A stretch of 64,000 nt of DNA from Gari tellinella (Eukaryota > Mollusca > Bivalvia > Cardiida > Psammobiidae): contig OV277864.1 of assembly GCA_922989275.2 (NCBI GenBank), positions 49,351,550 through 49,415,549 of the forward strand, given 5' to 3'. Both the position numbers and the translations under genes were made by a program. Positions 12,162 through 23,209 of this stretch are shown in pieces. Position 1 is the first letter of the stretch. Every line of letters starts with the position of its first letter. Under the pieces are notes generated by a model that had not been told where the DNA came from, ran no database searches, and saw nothing but the letters and a program-made list of their open reading frames with translations.

Positions 12162-12392
12162 CAGTGGAGAATCTGTTATTCTTTCCCAATAAACGCGTTT
12201 ACGCTAAAACTATTATTTGCAGTGCAAACAGTTTGGAGCCAGATCCGGCGTCTGATCAGGCTCCAAACTGTTTGCCACCAAAGTAAACAAGAAATATCAG
12301 AATTGTCCAAAAGTTGTTCTTTTCTACGTTTTAGTGTTTTGCGTTTGCGTACGTTTGCGTTTAAACGGGAAAGAATAACAGATTCTCCACTG
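12162..12392. mobile_element. F4 element, shortened hairpin
   Basis: F4 copy with TA at 12160-12161 and 12393-12394. Core B has lost part of its loop (CCAGATCCGGCGTCTGATC). It is closest to the copy at 3462-3707. 12393-12684 shows nothing else. Confidence 0.85.
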
Positions 12393-12688
12393 TATATTAC
12401 AACCATGTATGTATGCGCCGCCGTTTTCTTGAATGACAATCAACAATCATAAAAAATACGAACTTATAAATGACCTGAATGTAGAGTTTTCATTCCCATA
12501 TGAGCACTGTTATTTATGGAGTAAGATCTTTTATTCCTTGCTGACATTGTAGCTGAAGATGAGGCGCAAAAAACTGGCGGTGCATTATGAATATTGGGAG
12601 TGTGTTGCCCTTTGAGAATGTTCATGTGTCTATTAAAACACATACACCTGAAGTAACCTCTTCACTGTCTTACTCCGAGTACCGTTAA

Positions 12689-12893
12689 CCCTTTGCCTGC
12701 TGGTCGCGACTTTATTGATTTTTGCAAACAGTTTAGATCCAAATCAGACGCTGCGTAACGCAGCGTTTGATCTGGATCCAAACTGTTTGACACTCGTCTT
12801 TAAGTTTCTTTACTTATAAAATGTATACATCTAAATTTAACAAATTTTGCAGACGACAATTTCGAAGCAGACAACATCACCGCAGGATAAGGG
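12689..12893. mobile_element. F3-like element (TTAA)
   Basis: TTAA at 12685-12688 and 12894-12897, ends CCCTTTGCCTGC and GCAGGATAAGGG. Core B has GACGCTGCGTAACGCAGCG. It shares 'gcagacgacaatttc' with true F3, so this is a sister subfamily. Confidence 0.75.
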
Positions 12894-12897
12894 TTAA

Positions 12898-13095
12898 TGG
12901 TACATTTGGAAACAGATTGGATGCTGATCAGACGTCGCGTAACGCAGCGTCAGATCAGCATCCACATTGTCTGACCATCTTATCGATGTTTCTGCAGTCA
13001 AAATACCTCAAAATTAAATTGAAAAAATAAGACCAGACCGTCGACAAACTGTTAAATCAGATGATGTTACGGTAGTGACAGGATTAATCAGTTGA
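12898..13095. repeat. F3-like element, degenerate
   Basis: A second core B hairpin (GACGTCGCGTAACGCAGCGTC) follows directly after the previous element, with decayed ends before 'aggattaa'. 13096-13740 contains a 143-codon minus-strand frame without motif support. Confidence 0.5.
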
Positions 13096-13856
13096 TACAT
13101 TTATAAGCCAAAGATTGCTAAGCACCAAAGTTATAACCTCCAATCATCGACCCTATCACTTTCTCATTATATAACTTGCCACAGTTTTGTTGACTTGCAC
13201 ATGTAAATGTCCCATGCCGGTACATGTACACTAGTAAAGAATATAAAATATCGATTTTTCACAGAAATGTCCAACTTTTTAAGTGAAAGAGCATGCTTTA
13301 CAATCCAATAATGGGTACACTTGAACATTGAAAGGTAACGCATTATATTCATCTGTAAGAACATTAAAATGTAGAACTCAATGAATATGAAAATTTTGAT
13401 GAAATCTAGAAATTTCACATTTTGATTATTTTCCTCAGGTATCGCCTCCAGGACATGAACAGGTGTAAAATTTATCAAATTCTGTAAAGTGAGCTCTACA
13501 AAAATATCTCCAAATTTGGAAGGAATCGAACGAATACATGTACATGTATGTTTGAGGTTATGCGGTGACAAAGTGATAAGGTCAATGCATTGGTACATGT
13601 CCCTATGAAGGTGTATACCACTTGGTGATTGGTTAATTTTGAGTAGTATATTAAAACAAATGGTAATGAGAAACTTTGCCTCTATTAATATATTTTTTGT
13701 TTAAACTCTTACATTTCATATATTGCCGTCGGCTTAAAACATTGTCTTTTGCAGTACATGTGTATTTTTGTTTCGTTCGTTTGAACGGGAAAGAACAAAT
13801 TATTCTCCATTGTACATGCGTGTAGATTCAATGCAATGTTTAGTTTTTGTTTTCTA

Positions 13857-14775
13857 CAGTAAAACCTCCCTATTGCTACCACTAAAATAAAGGCTAATTT
13901 ATTGTATGAAAGACTGGTGGCAAGATAAAAGGAGAAACCGCCAATGTCGGTATGGCCGGATTGTCTGCACTTTTGCTTTGTATATATATATATATAATAT
14001 AGTTACCCATGGCATGTGATGATGACCTCACTACAACTGTACATGCCAAATTTGGTTGCTGTAGGACTTAAACTTTGACTATACTGACACTAACAAAAAG
14101 GTAAACCAAGACGCAAACGAAAAGGTTAACCAAGAATTCTCTAAGTCATTGGACCGTGAAATCTAGGTCACAGTGACCTAGTTACCCATGGCATGTGATG
14201 ATGCCCTCACTACAACTGTACATGCCAAATTTGGTTACTGTATGACTTAAGCTTTGGCTAAAACTGACACTAACAAAAAGGTCAACCAAAGTGATGACGA
14301 ACGGACAGACAGACGGACGTTCTTACGGGAGGATACTTATGTGGCTATTTTCTATTGTTTTCTTTTGCGTGGCTAGCCACACAACCGACAATTTCTTTTT
14401 GCTCTAACTTGAAAAATAATGATCTGGAGACTAACCCTACCCCTAACCCTATGACCCACAACTGGCCAGGTTAATGCCACAAGAAATGGCCAGGTTAATG
14501 TCACAAGAGACGGCCAGGTTAATGTTTTTCAATTATGGGGCGAAGAATTTTAGCCACGTAAGTACCCTCTCGTAATCACGGACGGACAGACGGACGGACG
14601 GCATTCGCCAATCTATAGACCGCATTCTCAATCCGGCCAACAATAAAACAAGGGTCCAACAAGAGCTTCATATTAAAGGCAGGTGGATGCTTAAAGCAAG
14701 GTGAAAGTAAAACAGGAAGCTCCTGTAGGAGCTTCCTGTTTTACTTTCATCTTGCTTTAAGCTGTCACCTGTCTT
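13857..14775. repeat. F1 element broken by repeat insertions
   Basis: Left F1 end CAGTAAAACCTCCCTATTG at 13857. The core A palindrome with AAGCTCCTGTAGGAGCTT lies at about 14690-14770. Between them are a (TA)n run (13981-13996), a duplicated 'catgtgatgatg..ctcactacaactgtacatgcc' unit at about 14010-14115 and 14185-14290, and GACGGACA tracts. These look like later insertions. Confidence 0.55.
14324..14576. mobile_element. TIR element ACG(G/A)GAGGRTACTTA
   Basis: The left end ACGGGAGGATACTTATGTGG and the right end, read in reverse, ACGAGAGGGTACTTACGTGG form an inverted pair about 250 bp apart. Inside is a threefold direct repeat 'ggccaggttaatg' at about 14463-14526 and a CTAACCCTACCCCTAACCCT run. 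No ORF. Confidence 0.6.
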
Positions 14776-15351
14776 AAAGACATTAAGCCAGTTCATTCAT
14801 TGATTCACCCTCCATTGTTCCCACTAGGTGTCAAAATAACTGTAAAGCATGGGAAGCGTGCGCTCAGTCAATGTCAGCAATCTCAAGAGGCCCTCACATG
14901 CTCACAATCAAGGGTTTTTTCAATGGGTTTTACAAACCCAACTATCCTATTATAGGTACGGGCCTCACATGAAACGGCTGACTGATTCTTTGCCTAGACA
15001 TCTGTACAGTATTGTAACAGTAAAAGCATGCTATTCATGATTTAATCCTAACTTTTTTCAGACTAGGTTTTACATGTACCACCCAAGCTTGGTCAGTAAT
15101 GTCTTTAAACAACAAATAATTAACATGATTTAATAGTGGTCTTTAATGACAGGTTTTATTGAATAAACCAGTGTTTCCAGACGTTTGTCAGGAGGAAGAC
15201 TTAAAGGGAACTTACTATGTTACAAACGTTCAGTTCTGGTATTAGAGTTTTACCTCCCTTGCAACATCACATTTTGTAACAAGAGAACTGAGGAAAACAA
15301 TATATTTCTAATATTTTAAGTTTCAAAAGGGGCATTTCATGATTTGATTTT
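14776..15351. other. Non-coding, nothing recognised
   Basis: No exon, RNA gene or named repeat is visible in this AT-rich stretch. Confidence 0.4.
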
Positions 15352-15545
15352 GTTATGATTTAACTTCGCGTTCACAGTAGTTCAGTCATATCGCGACGTC
15401 CAGCTAATTACAGATGGAGGAAGACCCCAGAAGCCCTTTATGCACTGTTTCAGACACAAATTGGCAACTGGGTAGAACCACCGACCTTCTGCAAGCAAGC
15501 TGGAAAGCTTTCCGAAGTGCCAAGACCGGGATTCGAACCCACATC
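15352..15545 (-). mobile_element. tRNA-derived SINE, 5' truncated
   Basis: Read on the minus strand it has a Pol III box B (GGGTTCGAATCCCGG, about 15526-15540), a body with 'gtcggtggttctaccc' and 'ggggtcttcctccatctg', and a tail 'gacgtcgcgatatgactga ... gcgaagttaaatc'. This is the layout of the common bivalve SINE ending near 'gacgttaaac'. No box A is visible upstream, so the head is incomplete. Confidence 0.7.
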
Positions 15546-16020
15546 GGTGACTAAAAGGGGCATATCTTATGGAGAAATTGACATTTTGATCGCACATAAA
15601 CTAAATATGAAGTTTATCATTATAATCTCATATACCAAATTTCAGCTTCATAATTATGTCAAAGCGCCGACAGATGAAGGGATATCGTCGTACCGTTAAA
15701 CTTTTCCGTGTGAAGACGGGTGTGTAAAAAGAAGACATTAAGAAATCTTATATAACACCAAGACAATTGATATACAGGAATACAGATGACAAAATATAAG
15801 ACAATGTCAAATTTATGTATAACTTTTATTTGCATAAATTTCATAAGCCAAATTCCTTTAAATATAATAAATAAACACAATTTCATGTTATATACCGGCA
15901 CTTGTAATACATTGTTAACATAATCACCACTTTGCATGTGACAACTTGAAAAAAACATAGAAATAACAATAACAGAAACAATAGTGTATTATCTGAATTA
16001 ACACAGTCTACCCTAGCGAC
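15546..16020. other. Non-coding, nothing recognised
   Basis: No exon or known repeat apart from the SINE border. Confidence 0.4.
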
Positions 16021-16039
16021 GAGTATACTCATCATTTAC

Positions 16040-16246
16040 AAACAATGTACCTGTGGGGATTACACTAGTCCTATGCAAACAGTGTAGGCCCTGATCAGAG
16101 GGCTCCTTAAGGAGCCCTCTGATCACGGTCTACACTGTTTGTCATTTTGAAATATGGTTAAAATCATCCCTAAATAGTCAAAGATGGTCTAGACTTATTT
16201 TGAAATTGGAAATGTCCATTAAGTTTCAGGGGAGAATGAGTTAAGC
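16040..16246. repeat. F5 element
   Basis: Central hairpin GATCAGAGGGCTCCTTAAGG and its complement flanked by CAAACAGTGTAG/CTACACTGTTTG. The right part 'ggaaatgtccattaag' runs to GAGTTAA near 16244. The left end is decayed. Confidence 0.65.
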
Positions 16247-16266
16247 AACAACTCAAGCTATTCAGA

Positions 16267-16430
16267 GAATTGCTCCTGATAAGAGGGAGTAAAATGAACA
16301 AATCCAACAGTTTCTCACTTATTTTAGCACCAAATTCTATAGTGTTACAGAGTAGTGACACCATAGGGTTTAATGCAGAAATGAAGGTTTTAGTTTTTTA
16401 AAATTCTCCTCTTATCTGGAGCTCTGAATT
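16267..16430. repeat. F6 (hAT-like) element, degenerate
   Basis: GCTCCTGATAAGAGG start and CTCTTATCTGGAGCTC end with the shared 'aaatccaacagtttctcac' and 'gacaccatagggtttaatgc' blocks. The central palindrome is partly deleted. Directly after it, 16425-16540 is a twofold direct repeat of about 57 bp ('ctctgaattgtctgttttagg'). Confidence 0.6.
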
Positions 16431-16784
16431 GTCTGTTTTAGGTACTCTATGGTTCTTCAACAAATGGCAAACTGTTCCGTATACTCTGAATTATCTGTTT
16501 TAGGCACTCAATGGTTCTTCAACAAATGGTAAACTGTTCTGGTATTAGGTAATAACTTGTCTTAAACCTTACATTGCAGGGTCCAAGCATTTAATACTTT
16601 GCACACAGTGAAGACCCAGAACAAACTGCTTCTGAAGTAGCCTTTTAATCATAATCTGCACTGTTTGTCACACTTTCTTACAATATGTTTGTGACAAATT
16701 CCTGAATAAAACATAAACTGGTCACTGTCAGAAAATGGAAGAGTTCATTTGCAAATCCATCATTGTGAAGCTAAACCTATCACT

Positions 16785-16990
16785 CCATAAGTATACCTTT
16801 TAATGCCTCTAATTATTCTTACACTAAGAAAATAAATTTCTTGAAAATGAATCATGGTCCATTTCAAGTATTTTCCATACATAAGCTTAAAAGCAGGCTG
16901 GAAGCAGGAGCATTCTGCTTACTTTCAACCTACTTTAAGTGGTTACCTATATCTTCAAAACTAGAAACAGACTATGGAGTACATGGTAAA
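16785..16990. repeat. F2 element, degenerate, reverse orientation
   Basis: The block 'ccttttaatgcctctaattatt' and the right part 'ctagaaacagactatgg' match F2. Core A is truncated (AGCAGGCTGGAAGCAGG). Confidence 0.55.
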
Positions 16991-17132
16991 CAAATAAATG
17001 TGTGTTGTTCCAGGAACATACGTTCCTGGTTGTTCAAAGACTGGTTACTGAACACAGGTTCTATCACAAACACACTTTACAATTAAACCTCTCTATTTTG
17101 ACCACTTAATTGTTTTAACTATTAGGTGTTAA

Positions 17133-17338
17133 CCCTTAGCCCGCCAAATAAAGTGTCGTCTGCTATATTTCCCGTCTGCTTCAAGTTTCAAAGTGCTTCA
17201 AAGATGCTCAAAATTGCTGAAAACGTTGTCCGAGTGTCAAACAGCTTGGATCCGGATGAGACGCCGAGTTACTCGGCGTCTCATCCGGATTCAAGCTGTT
17301 TGCATATGGAGCTATAGTCGTGAGTGGCAGGCTAAGGG
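17133..17338. mobile_element. F3 element, TTAA insertion in F1
   Basis: Flanked by TTAA at 17129-17132 and 17339-17342, exactly at the TTAA of the F1 consensus (compare 45046-45060). This fixes the F3 ends as CCCTTAGCC...CTAAGGG. Core B carries GAGACGCCGAGTTACTCGGC. Close relatives are at 25768, 33336 and 36919. Confidence 0.9.
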
Positions 17339-17459
17339 TTAACAACAGGTGACTGCTTTAGGAGCTTGCTGTTTTACTGTCACCTTACTTTAAGCTGTCA
17401 CCTGTCTTATATACAATCAATTAACCTTCATTTTAGTGGTTGTAATAGAGAGGTGTTAC

Positions 17460-17652
17460 CAGGGCTCCAGATAAGAAGGAGTACACTGAACAAATCTAAC
17501 ATTTTCTCACTCATTTCAGCATAAAGCCGTATTGTGTTACTACTCAATAGAATTATCTCAAAGAGACAATTCTAATGAGCAGTAACACCATAGGATTTAA
17601 TGCAGAAATAAAGAATTAAGTTTTTGAAAAACTCCCCTTATCTGCAGCCCTG
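17460..17652. mobile_element. F6 (hAT-like) element with 8-bp duplication
   Basis: Starts CAGGGCTCCAGATAAG and ends CTTATCTGCAGCCCTG. GGTGTTAC (17452-17459) and GGTTTTAC (17653-17660) are the duplicated 8-bp target, one mismatch apart, inside the F1 terminus GAGAGGTTTTACTG. 8-bp duplication and CAGGG ends fit hAT. Confidence 0.88.
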
Positions 17653-17855
17653 GGTTTTACTGTATATGAAAGACATAATTAGACATGATAACACAGGTCT
17701 GAGCCACACATCACGTTTCTCAGATAAAAGTATGAGAATATCATTTTGAAAATGCTACTACCCTTGAAATGATAAGATGTATTATGACATGAGAGTCTTT
17801 CAAAAGGTCTCAATATAAACAAACAGCTGTATTAAATGGTCATTCAGATTATTAA

Positions 17856-18076
17856 CCCTTTATTCCATAGATACTCATTTTTACGCATGGAATTTATTAC
17901 TCCACTGAAGTAAATAGTTTTACTTTATACAGTAATGAATATGTATCGGTAGAAATATTTTCTATATGCTAGCAGATGGTATGTTAAAGCAGGTTGAGGC
18001 ACATTCTGTTTTACTGTCAACCTGCTTCAAATGTTCACCTGTCTTCAATTCTAGAATCAGGCTATGGTGTAAAGGG
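17856..18076. mobile_element. F2 element, reverse orientation
   Basis: TTAA at 17852-17855 and 18077-18080. Core A is asymmetric (left arm shortened). 18081-18266 has only a partial core A at about 18150-18200. Confidence 0.75.
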
Positions 18077-18266
18077 TTAAGTACTATCAGACACTTATGC
18101 ATGGACAAATATGTACTCAATAATTCTGTTTAATCCAAATTGTATTTTAAAGCAAGATGAAAGTAAAGCAGAACATCCTATAGAAAAGTGTACTTTTCAC
18201 AGGTACACTGTTTGCAGAAAGGGTACATATGCACATCACTGGGGTTCATACGGTTAAGGAAGGCTA

Positions 18267-18720
18267 CAGTAAAACCTCTCTATTAACCCATTACCCCATA
18301 AATAAGCCTATTTACTCTTTTAATTTATTCCATAGCTGAATAAAGTATTTCCACCTTATACAGTGATGAATATGCTCCATAAGAAATATTTTCTTTTTCC
18401 TAGCAAAATATAACTTTAAGCAGGCTGAAAGTAAAGCAGAATGTGCCTATAGGCACATTCTGCTTTACTTTCAACCTGCTTTAAGTGGTAACCTATCTTC
18501 AAAACTAGAAACAGGCTATGGGGAAATGGGTTTAAGACCACTAAATTATGTTTATTAGGTGTTTCATACAGATGACTGCTTAAAGCAAGTTGACAGTTAA
18601 ACAGAAAGCTCCTTTAGGAGCTTTCTGTTTAACTGTCAACTTGCTTTAAGCTGTCCCTGTCTTGTATACAATCAATTAGCCTTCTTTTTACTGGTCATAA
18701 TAGACAGAGAGGTTTTACTG
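18267..18720. mobile_element. F1 element hosting an F2 insertion
   Basis: F1 left end CAGTAAAACCTCTCTATTAA is interrupted after 20 bases. Its continuation 'gaccactaaattatg' resumes at 18536, followed by a good core A and the right end GAGAGGTTTTACTG. Confidence 0.85.
18287..18531. mobile_element. F2 element, TTAA insertion in F1
   Basis: Bounded by TTAA at 18283-18286 and 18532-18535. Core A has AATGTGCCTATAGGCACATT at its centre. Its position inside F1 shows that F2 moved after this F1 copy arrived. Confidence 0.85.
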
Positions 18721-18800
18721 CATTTTGAATAGATGGCAACCACAAGTTTTGACTGTAAATTTAATAACCAAACAAACAGGATGAAGTATAATCACTTCTA

Positions 18801-19238
18801 ACAGTAGGGAAGATATTATCTTTCCCTTTTAACCTGTTAGCCTGTTTCTTGTTTTGAAGAAAAATGACCGCATTAAGCAGGTTGAAAGTAAAGCAGAATT
18901 AAGGTGCATTCTGCTTGTTTTAAGCCTGCTTTAAGCTAACATCTGCTAGAGTATAAGAAATATTTCTTACGATACATATCCATGACTGTATAAGTTGGAT
19001 CTTTTTGCATCTATTGAGGAATAAATTATAGGCATAAAATTGTGTATCTATGGAGAAATGGGTTAAATGAAACTAAATGAAAACACAGTGTACTAAAGCG
19101 TAGAAAAACCTGAATAGCAAAGTGTTTAGAATCCAATCAGACACGTCTGAACTGGCTCTTAACTTTTAGCAATGGACACAACTGTTTGAGCACAAACAAA
19201 TTAATTTGACTGGTGAAGAATAACATTTTCTTCCCTGA
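18801..19238. mobile_element. F4 element hosting an F2 insertion
   Basis: Decayed F4 left end (ACAGTAGGGAAGATATTATC) and right end (TGAAGAATAACATTTTC). An F2 copy sits at the TTAA inside the F4 motif 'cccgtttaaacg'. Confidence 0.65.
18833..19062. mobile_element. F2 element, TTAA insertion in F4
   Basis: TTAA at 18829-18832 and 19063-19066. Ends CCTGTTAGCC and GGAGAAATGGG. Core A is reduced to about 40 bp. Confidence 0.75.
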
Positions 19239-19259
19239 ACAAATGCTGAGAAAGATATA

Positions 19260-19616
19260 CAGTAAAACCTCTCTATAACAACCACTAAATTGTGTTAATT
19301 ATAAGGTGTTTATGACAGGTGACTGCTTAAAGCAATGTGACAGTAAAACAGAAAGCTCCTACATGAGCTTTCTGTTTTACTGTCACCTTGCTTTGAGCTG
19401 TCACCTGTCTTTTAAACATCAATTAGCCTTCCTTTTAGTGACCAATAAATTGTGTTAATTATAAGGTGTTTATGACAGGTACAGGTGACTGCTTAAACAA
19501 ATGTGACGGTAAAAAAGGAAGTTTCTGTTTCACTGTCACCTTGCTTTAAGCTGTCACCTGTCTTCTTAACATCAATTTACCTTCCTTTTAGTGGTCTTAA
19601 TAGAGAGGTTTTACTG
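19260..19616. mobile_element. F1 element with duplicated left half
   Basis: One pair of F1 ends (TA 19258-19259 and 19617-19618) but two successive copies of 'aaattgtgttaattataagg' (19286 and 19446) and two core A hairpins. The inner half has been duplicated in place. Confidence 0.8.
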
Positions 19617-19733
19617 TAATCATGAACAATGATTTAATGATATCACAGATTTCAAAATGATTATCGGCAGTGATGCATTGGACAATATAGGACACTGTCA
19701 TTCAAAACAATTTGAGCCAGTTAAAAACCTAAC

Positions 19734-19978
19734 CCATTATTCCATAATTACACTTTTTTACACATTTGATTGATTCCTCCACTGAAGAAAATAATTCAAA
19801 TTCATCCAGTCATGAATATGTATCATTAGAAATATATTTTTTATATTCTAGCAGTCGGCAGCTTAAAGCAGGTAGAAAGTAAAGCAGAATGTGCCTTATG
19901 GCACATTCTGCTTTACTTTCAATCTGCTTTAAGTGGTTAAATATATTCAATACTAGAAACAGGCTATGGGGTAATGGG
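19734..19978. mobile_element. F2 element, reverse orientation
   Basis: Ends CCCATTATTCCATA and GGGGTAATGGG with a strong core A (GTGCCTTATGGCAC centre). The outer TTAA is mutated on both sides (CTAA, TTGA). A small extra core A fragment follows at 19984-20045. Confidence 0.8.
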
Positions 19979-20652
19979 TTGATGATAGAAAAAGTAAAGC
20001 AGAAAGCTCCTGCTTTACTTTTGTCTTACAGTAAGCTGTCATTTGTATTAGACTGTTATTTCATCTTGTTTTGAGTTACATGTATAACAAAACACAAGCT
20101 TAGCATTTCATATAATCATATCAGTGAATGTCATAAGTTTATGAACTGTATCATCAGTTTACATATACAGTCAAAACTCGATAATTCGAACTCACTTTAG
20201 TTTGAACATACACATATTTCAAAGTTAAAACATGGCTGATTCAGAGTTACAGCATGGCTCAGCCAAAGAAAGGTATGTTCGATTTAAGTGAGATCGATTT
20301 ATCCAAACTGAACATATGAAATATCAGTAAGGTCCATTTATGCCACTATTCCACACCGACTACGAATCCAACGAATCCCACGAATTGATAAATGCTGTGA
20401 TTCGTGGGGATTCGTGGAGTTCGGCATTTCTTTCTATCCAATTCGTGGCCCTCTACGAATCGGCTACGAACGAGTTAAGACTATTCGTGGGATTCGGCTC
20501 GAATCTTACGAATACTGTCAAGAATTCAGTACGAATTGCAAGAATCCACTACGACTACTGCACGAACGCTAAGAATTAGTTACGAATGTGCCGAATGCAT
20601 CTACGAATGAAATTTGATTCTTGACGGTTCGTGGGATTCTTGAAGGTATGTA

Positions 20653-20959
20653 GTGTTCCCTCCCTGCAACGGCCGTCCTAACCACGGCTCCCTCCTTACA
20701 ACAACACTTGTCGTTGTTTTCCAACCAAAAACAAATATGTCCAAGCTTTCACGCCTGCATGCTATATCGTTTGTTTAAAATTGTTGGCTGCTGTTTTTCT
20801 CAAAGTTACATAATAGACATTTGGCGTGTGACAAACAGCTTGAATCCAGATCAGACGCAGCGTAATTCGGCATCGGATCTGGATTCCAATTTCCCCCCCT
20901 ATAACTACTCCTTCCAACAACGCACACATTTTGTCCCCAATAAGTGAGAGGGAGCACTG
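20653..20959. mobile_element. F10 element nested in Harbinger-like element
   Basis: Ends GTGTTCCCTCCCTGCAACGG and GAGAGGGAGCACTG next to TA. The centre is a core B-like hairpin (ACAAACAGCTTGAATCCAGA). Confidence 0.65.
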
Positions 20960-21196
20960 TAGTTCCCGTTTCAACTCGGGCATCAGTCCAAAAATGTACT
21001 TTTAAGATAGAGCAGCAGTGGCACTGGATTTGGAACTGGCGTATCAACGCTAGCTGCATGCTGATACATGTAGCAAGAAGATATCCCGCAGAAGAAGGGA
21101 GAGATCCACAAGGTGCTAGGTTAGACAGTGGCTGACTCCATCTAGAACGCTAGAACATTAGCTTAGTGTGGAAGATGAGAATACCTTTACCATCTT

Positions 21197-21544
21197 CAGT
21201 GTTCACACTCTACAACGGCCCTCCAAACAACGACCCCCTCCGTACAACGACCCTTACGGCAGTTCCCCAAACATGACAATTACGTTTAACATTGTTGCTG
21301 CTGCAATATTGACTGCTTAAAATTATCGTCTGTTGGTTTTCTCAAATTTACATATTGGACATTTTGATGACGAGTGACAAACAGCTTGAATCCAGACCAG
21401 ACGCCGTGTTACTCGGCGTCTGATCTTAATTCAAGCTGTTTGCAAATGTAAATCAAGTCTTAAGTTTCCCTCCCTATTAAACGACTCCCTCCGAACATAT
21501 TGTGTGTGTCCCATTGAGTGTCGTTGTATAGAGAGGGAGCGCTG
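21197..21544. mobile_element. F10 element, second copy
   Basis: Ends CAGTGTTCACACTCTACAAC and GAGAGGGAGCGCTG, then TA. The core reads ACAAACAGCTTGAATCCAGA with GACGCCGTGTTACTCGGCG. Direct relative of the copy at 20653-20959. Confidence 0.65.
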
Positions 21545-22372
21545 TATATAAGAATGCCAGTGCAGAGGAGGGACACTCACGTGAGACCAAATATATATAC
21601 GGGAGTGAAGCTGGCATTGACTCTCAGACATATGGCTACAGGAGAAAGGTATCAAACTAGTACTCACGAAGCCCACGAATGAGTTAAGAATACCACGAAC
21701 GTCAAAAAAGTCGTTTACGAATCCTACGAATCAGCTACGAATCCTACGAATGCACTACGAATTTGTTACGAATTAACTACCCATTGTTCCATTCGTGGAA
21801 GTCTTGGCCCAAACTTTGAACAGCTCAAAACTTTTGCCACGAATCCCCGACCGCTCACGAATTGCAAGAATCGACTACGAATCAGGTAAGAACTCCACGA
21901 ATCTGTTAAGAATCAACTACGAATCCTAGCGTTTTCCAATTCGTAGCGATTCGTGGGATTCGTAGTCGGTGTGGAATAGGGGCATTAAGCGAGTTTGAAG
22001 TATCGAGTATTTATTTATGCTTTTCGGTGGATTACCACGATATAGCAGTGGATGATCACTTGGTAATCTACTGCAGTGGATTATCACCAATCGCTTTTAT
22101 TATGAATTTTCCCCGTAGGGCTCCCCAAGAATCGTAGTCAATCGTGTCTTATCGTTAAATTCCGGCAGTCCGATTTGTCGCGAACTACTCACCGGAAGAG
22201 CACGAATCCAAACTCGGGAGCAACGAAGTCATTCAGATGACGTCATTATACCGCCAACTGTCACGCGCATGTGTTCAACATAAAACGTGGGGCTCAACAC
22301 GGGATAAATAATGTACGTTCGCTTTCAATTTTTAAACAATTTCGTTTAAAAAGTGGCTTAAAAGCATAAATA

Positions 22373-22490
22373 AATAGAATAACTGTGTTTTTTCAGTGTA
22401 AGATCGATTTTAATCCATTTCGTGAAAATATAACGTCTGATGTTCACTCAATGGATTAAATTTCGATCTTACACTGAAAAAAACAGTTAT
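22373..22490. repeat. Simple hairpin element
   Basis: Arms ATAACTGTGTTTTTTCAGTG and CACTGAAAAAAACAGTTAT lie about 75 bp apart, extending into TAAGATCGATTTTAATCCAT and its complement. No terminal duplication found. 22010-22372 also holds a short GTGGATTACCA/TGGTAATC pair near 22025-22075. Confidence 0.6.
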
Positions 22491-22540
22491 CCTCTATATC
22501 CTATATTTCAGTGGAAAAGGAGTTCTTCTTTCCTAATTAA

Positions 22541-22781
22541 CCCTTCCCTATCTGAAACTTCAAATGGACAATTCCAGTTTCCAATTAATTCTAGTCAATT
22601 TTAGACTATCTAAAGTTGCATTATTAATTTGTATTACAAATTGACAAACAATGCAGATCCTCATCAGAGGGCTCCTTAAGAAGTCCTCTGATCTGGGTCT
22701 TCACTGTTTGCATAAGACAAATGTACTTTTGACAGGTATATTGTTTGCAAATGATGTGTATTTGATCTAGGGTCTAGTTGG
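22541..22781. mobile_element. F5 element (TTAA)
   Basis: TTAA at 22537-22540 and 22782-22785. Reverse orientation relative to 32776. Central hairpin GATCCTCATCAGAGGGCTCC with a near-complement. Confidence 0.7.
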
Positions 22782-22821
22782 TTAACCAAAACTAAATACA
22801 AACACAATGCAAATGTAGAAG

Positions 22822-23077
22822 CAGGGCTGCCATAAGTTGATCATAAAAATCCTAAGATATCAAATTTTCAATTTTTCAGACGCAATTTTACTAATCGTAC
22901 CTTTAACCCATAGTCTGTTTTTTGTTTTGAAGACACGTGACTGCTTAAAACAGGTTGAAAGTAAAGCATAATGCGCCTTAAGGCGCATTCTGCTTTACTT
23001 TCAGCCTGTTTTAAGCTACCATCAGCTAGGATAAAAATCCGAAGACTTAGGAAAAATCCGGAGAAATGGCAGCCCTG
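22822..23077. mobile_element. F11 element containing an F2 half
   Basis: Ends CAGGGCTGCCATAAG and GGCAGCCCTG. TGTAGAAG before and TAGAAG after suggest an 8-bp target duplication with 2 bp lost. Between 22903 and about 23030 lies the left half of F2 including core A. The same F11-F2 junction recurs near 43707, so the chimera itself has moved. It sits in a decayed F4 that ends near 23337. Confidence 0.75.
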
Positions 23078-23209
23078 TAGAAGGCGATATCTTCAAAAAA
23101 AGTGGTGCTAATTTATTCCAGTCCAAGTGGAAGGCATTTGCAGCTGATTAGAGATCAAGTTACCAAATGTATCTGATATGGGCCTATACTGTTTGCAATT
23201 GACATAATA

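Larger units (their letters stand above)
17080..17662. mobile_element. F1 element hosting two later insertions
   Basis: F1 ends at 17080 (TA 17078-17079) and 17662 (TA 17663-17664). An F3 element is inserted at the TTAA of its 'ggtgttaac' segment, and an F6 element splits its right terminus. Removing both leaves a normal F1. Confidence 0.85.
20341..21984. mobile_element. Harbinger-like TIR element with ACGAAT arrays
   Basis: TSD TTA at 20338-20340 and 21985-21987; ends TGCCACTATTCCACACCGAC (left) and its near-complement at 21965-21984. Both subterminal regions are dense in ACGAAT/ATTCGT; from about 21715 the repeats come every 9-11 bp. The interior (20963-21196) has no ORF and two F10 elements are nested. 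A 3-bp TTA duplication points to PIF/Harbinger. It is non-autonomous. Confidence 0.8.
20168..22009. mobile_element. F9 element hosting a Harbinger-like insertion
   Basis: Left end CAGTCAAAACTCGATAATTC after TA. After the 1.6-kb insertion the sequence resumes as 'agcgagtttgaagtatcgag'. A clean F9 copy at 43383-43574 shows the uninterrupted form. The right terminus is slightly truncated. Confidence 0.7.

Noticed and set aside
13167..13598. 143-codon minus-strand frame
   Set aside because: Longest frame nearby but of AT-rich, Phe/Ile/Leu-heavy composition, with no splice context or motif.
14430..14450. Interstitial telomere-like CTAACCCTACCCCTAACCCT
   Set aside because: Only about three imperfect repeats, inside a small TIR element; chance is likely.
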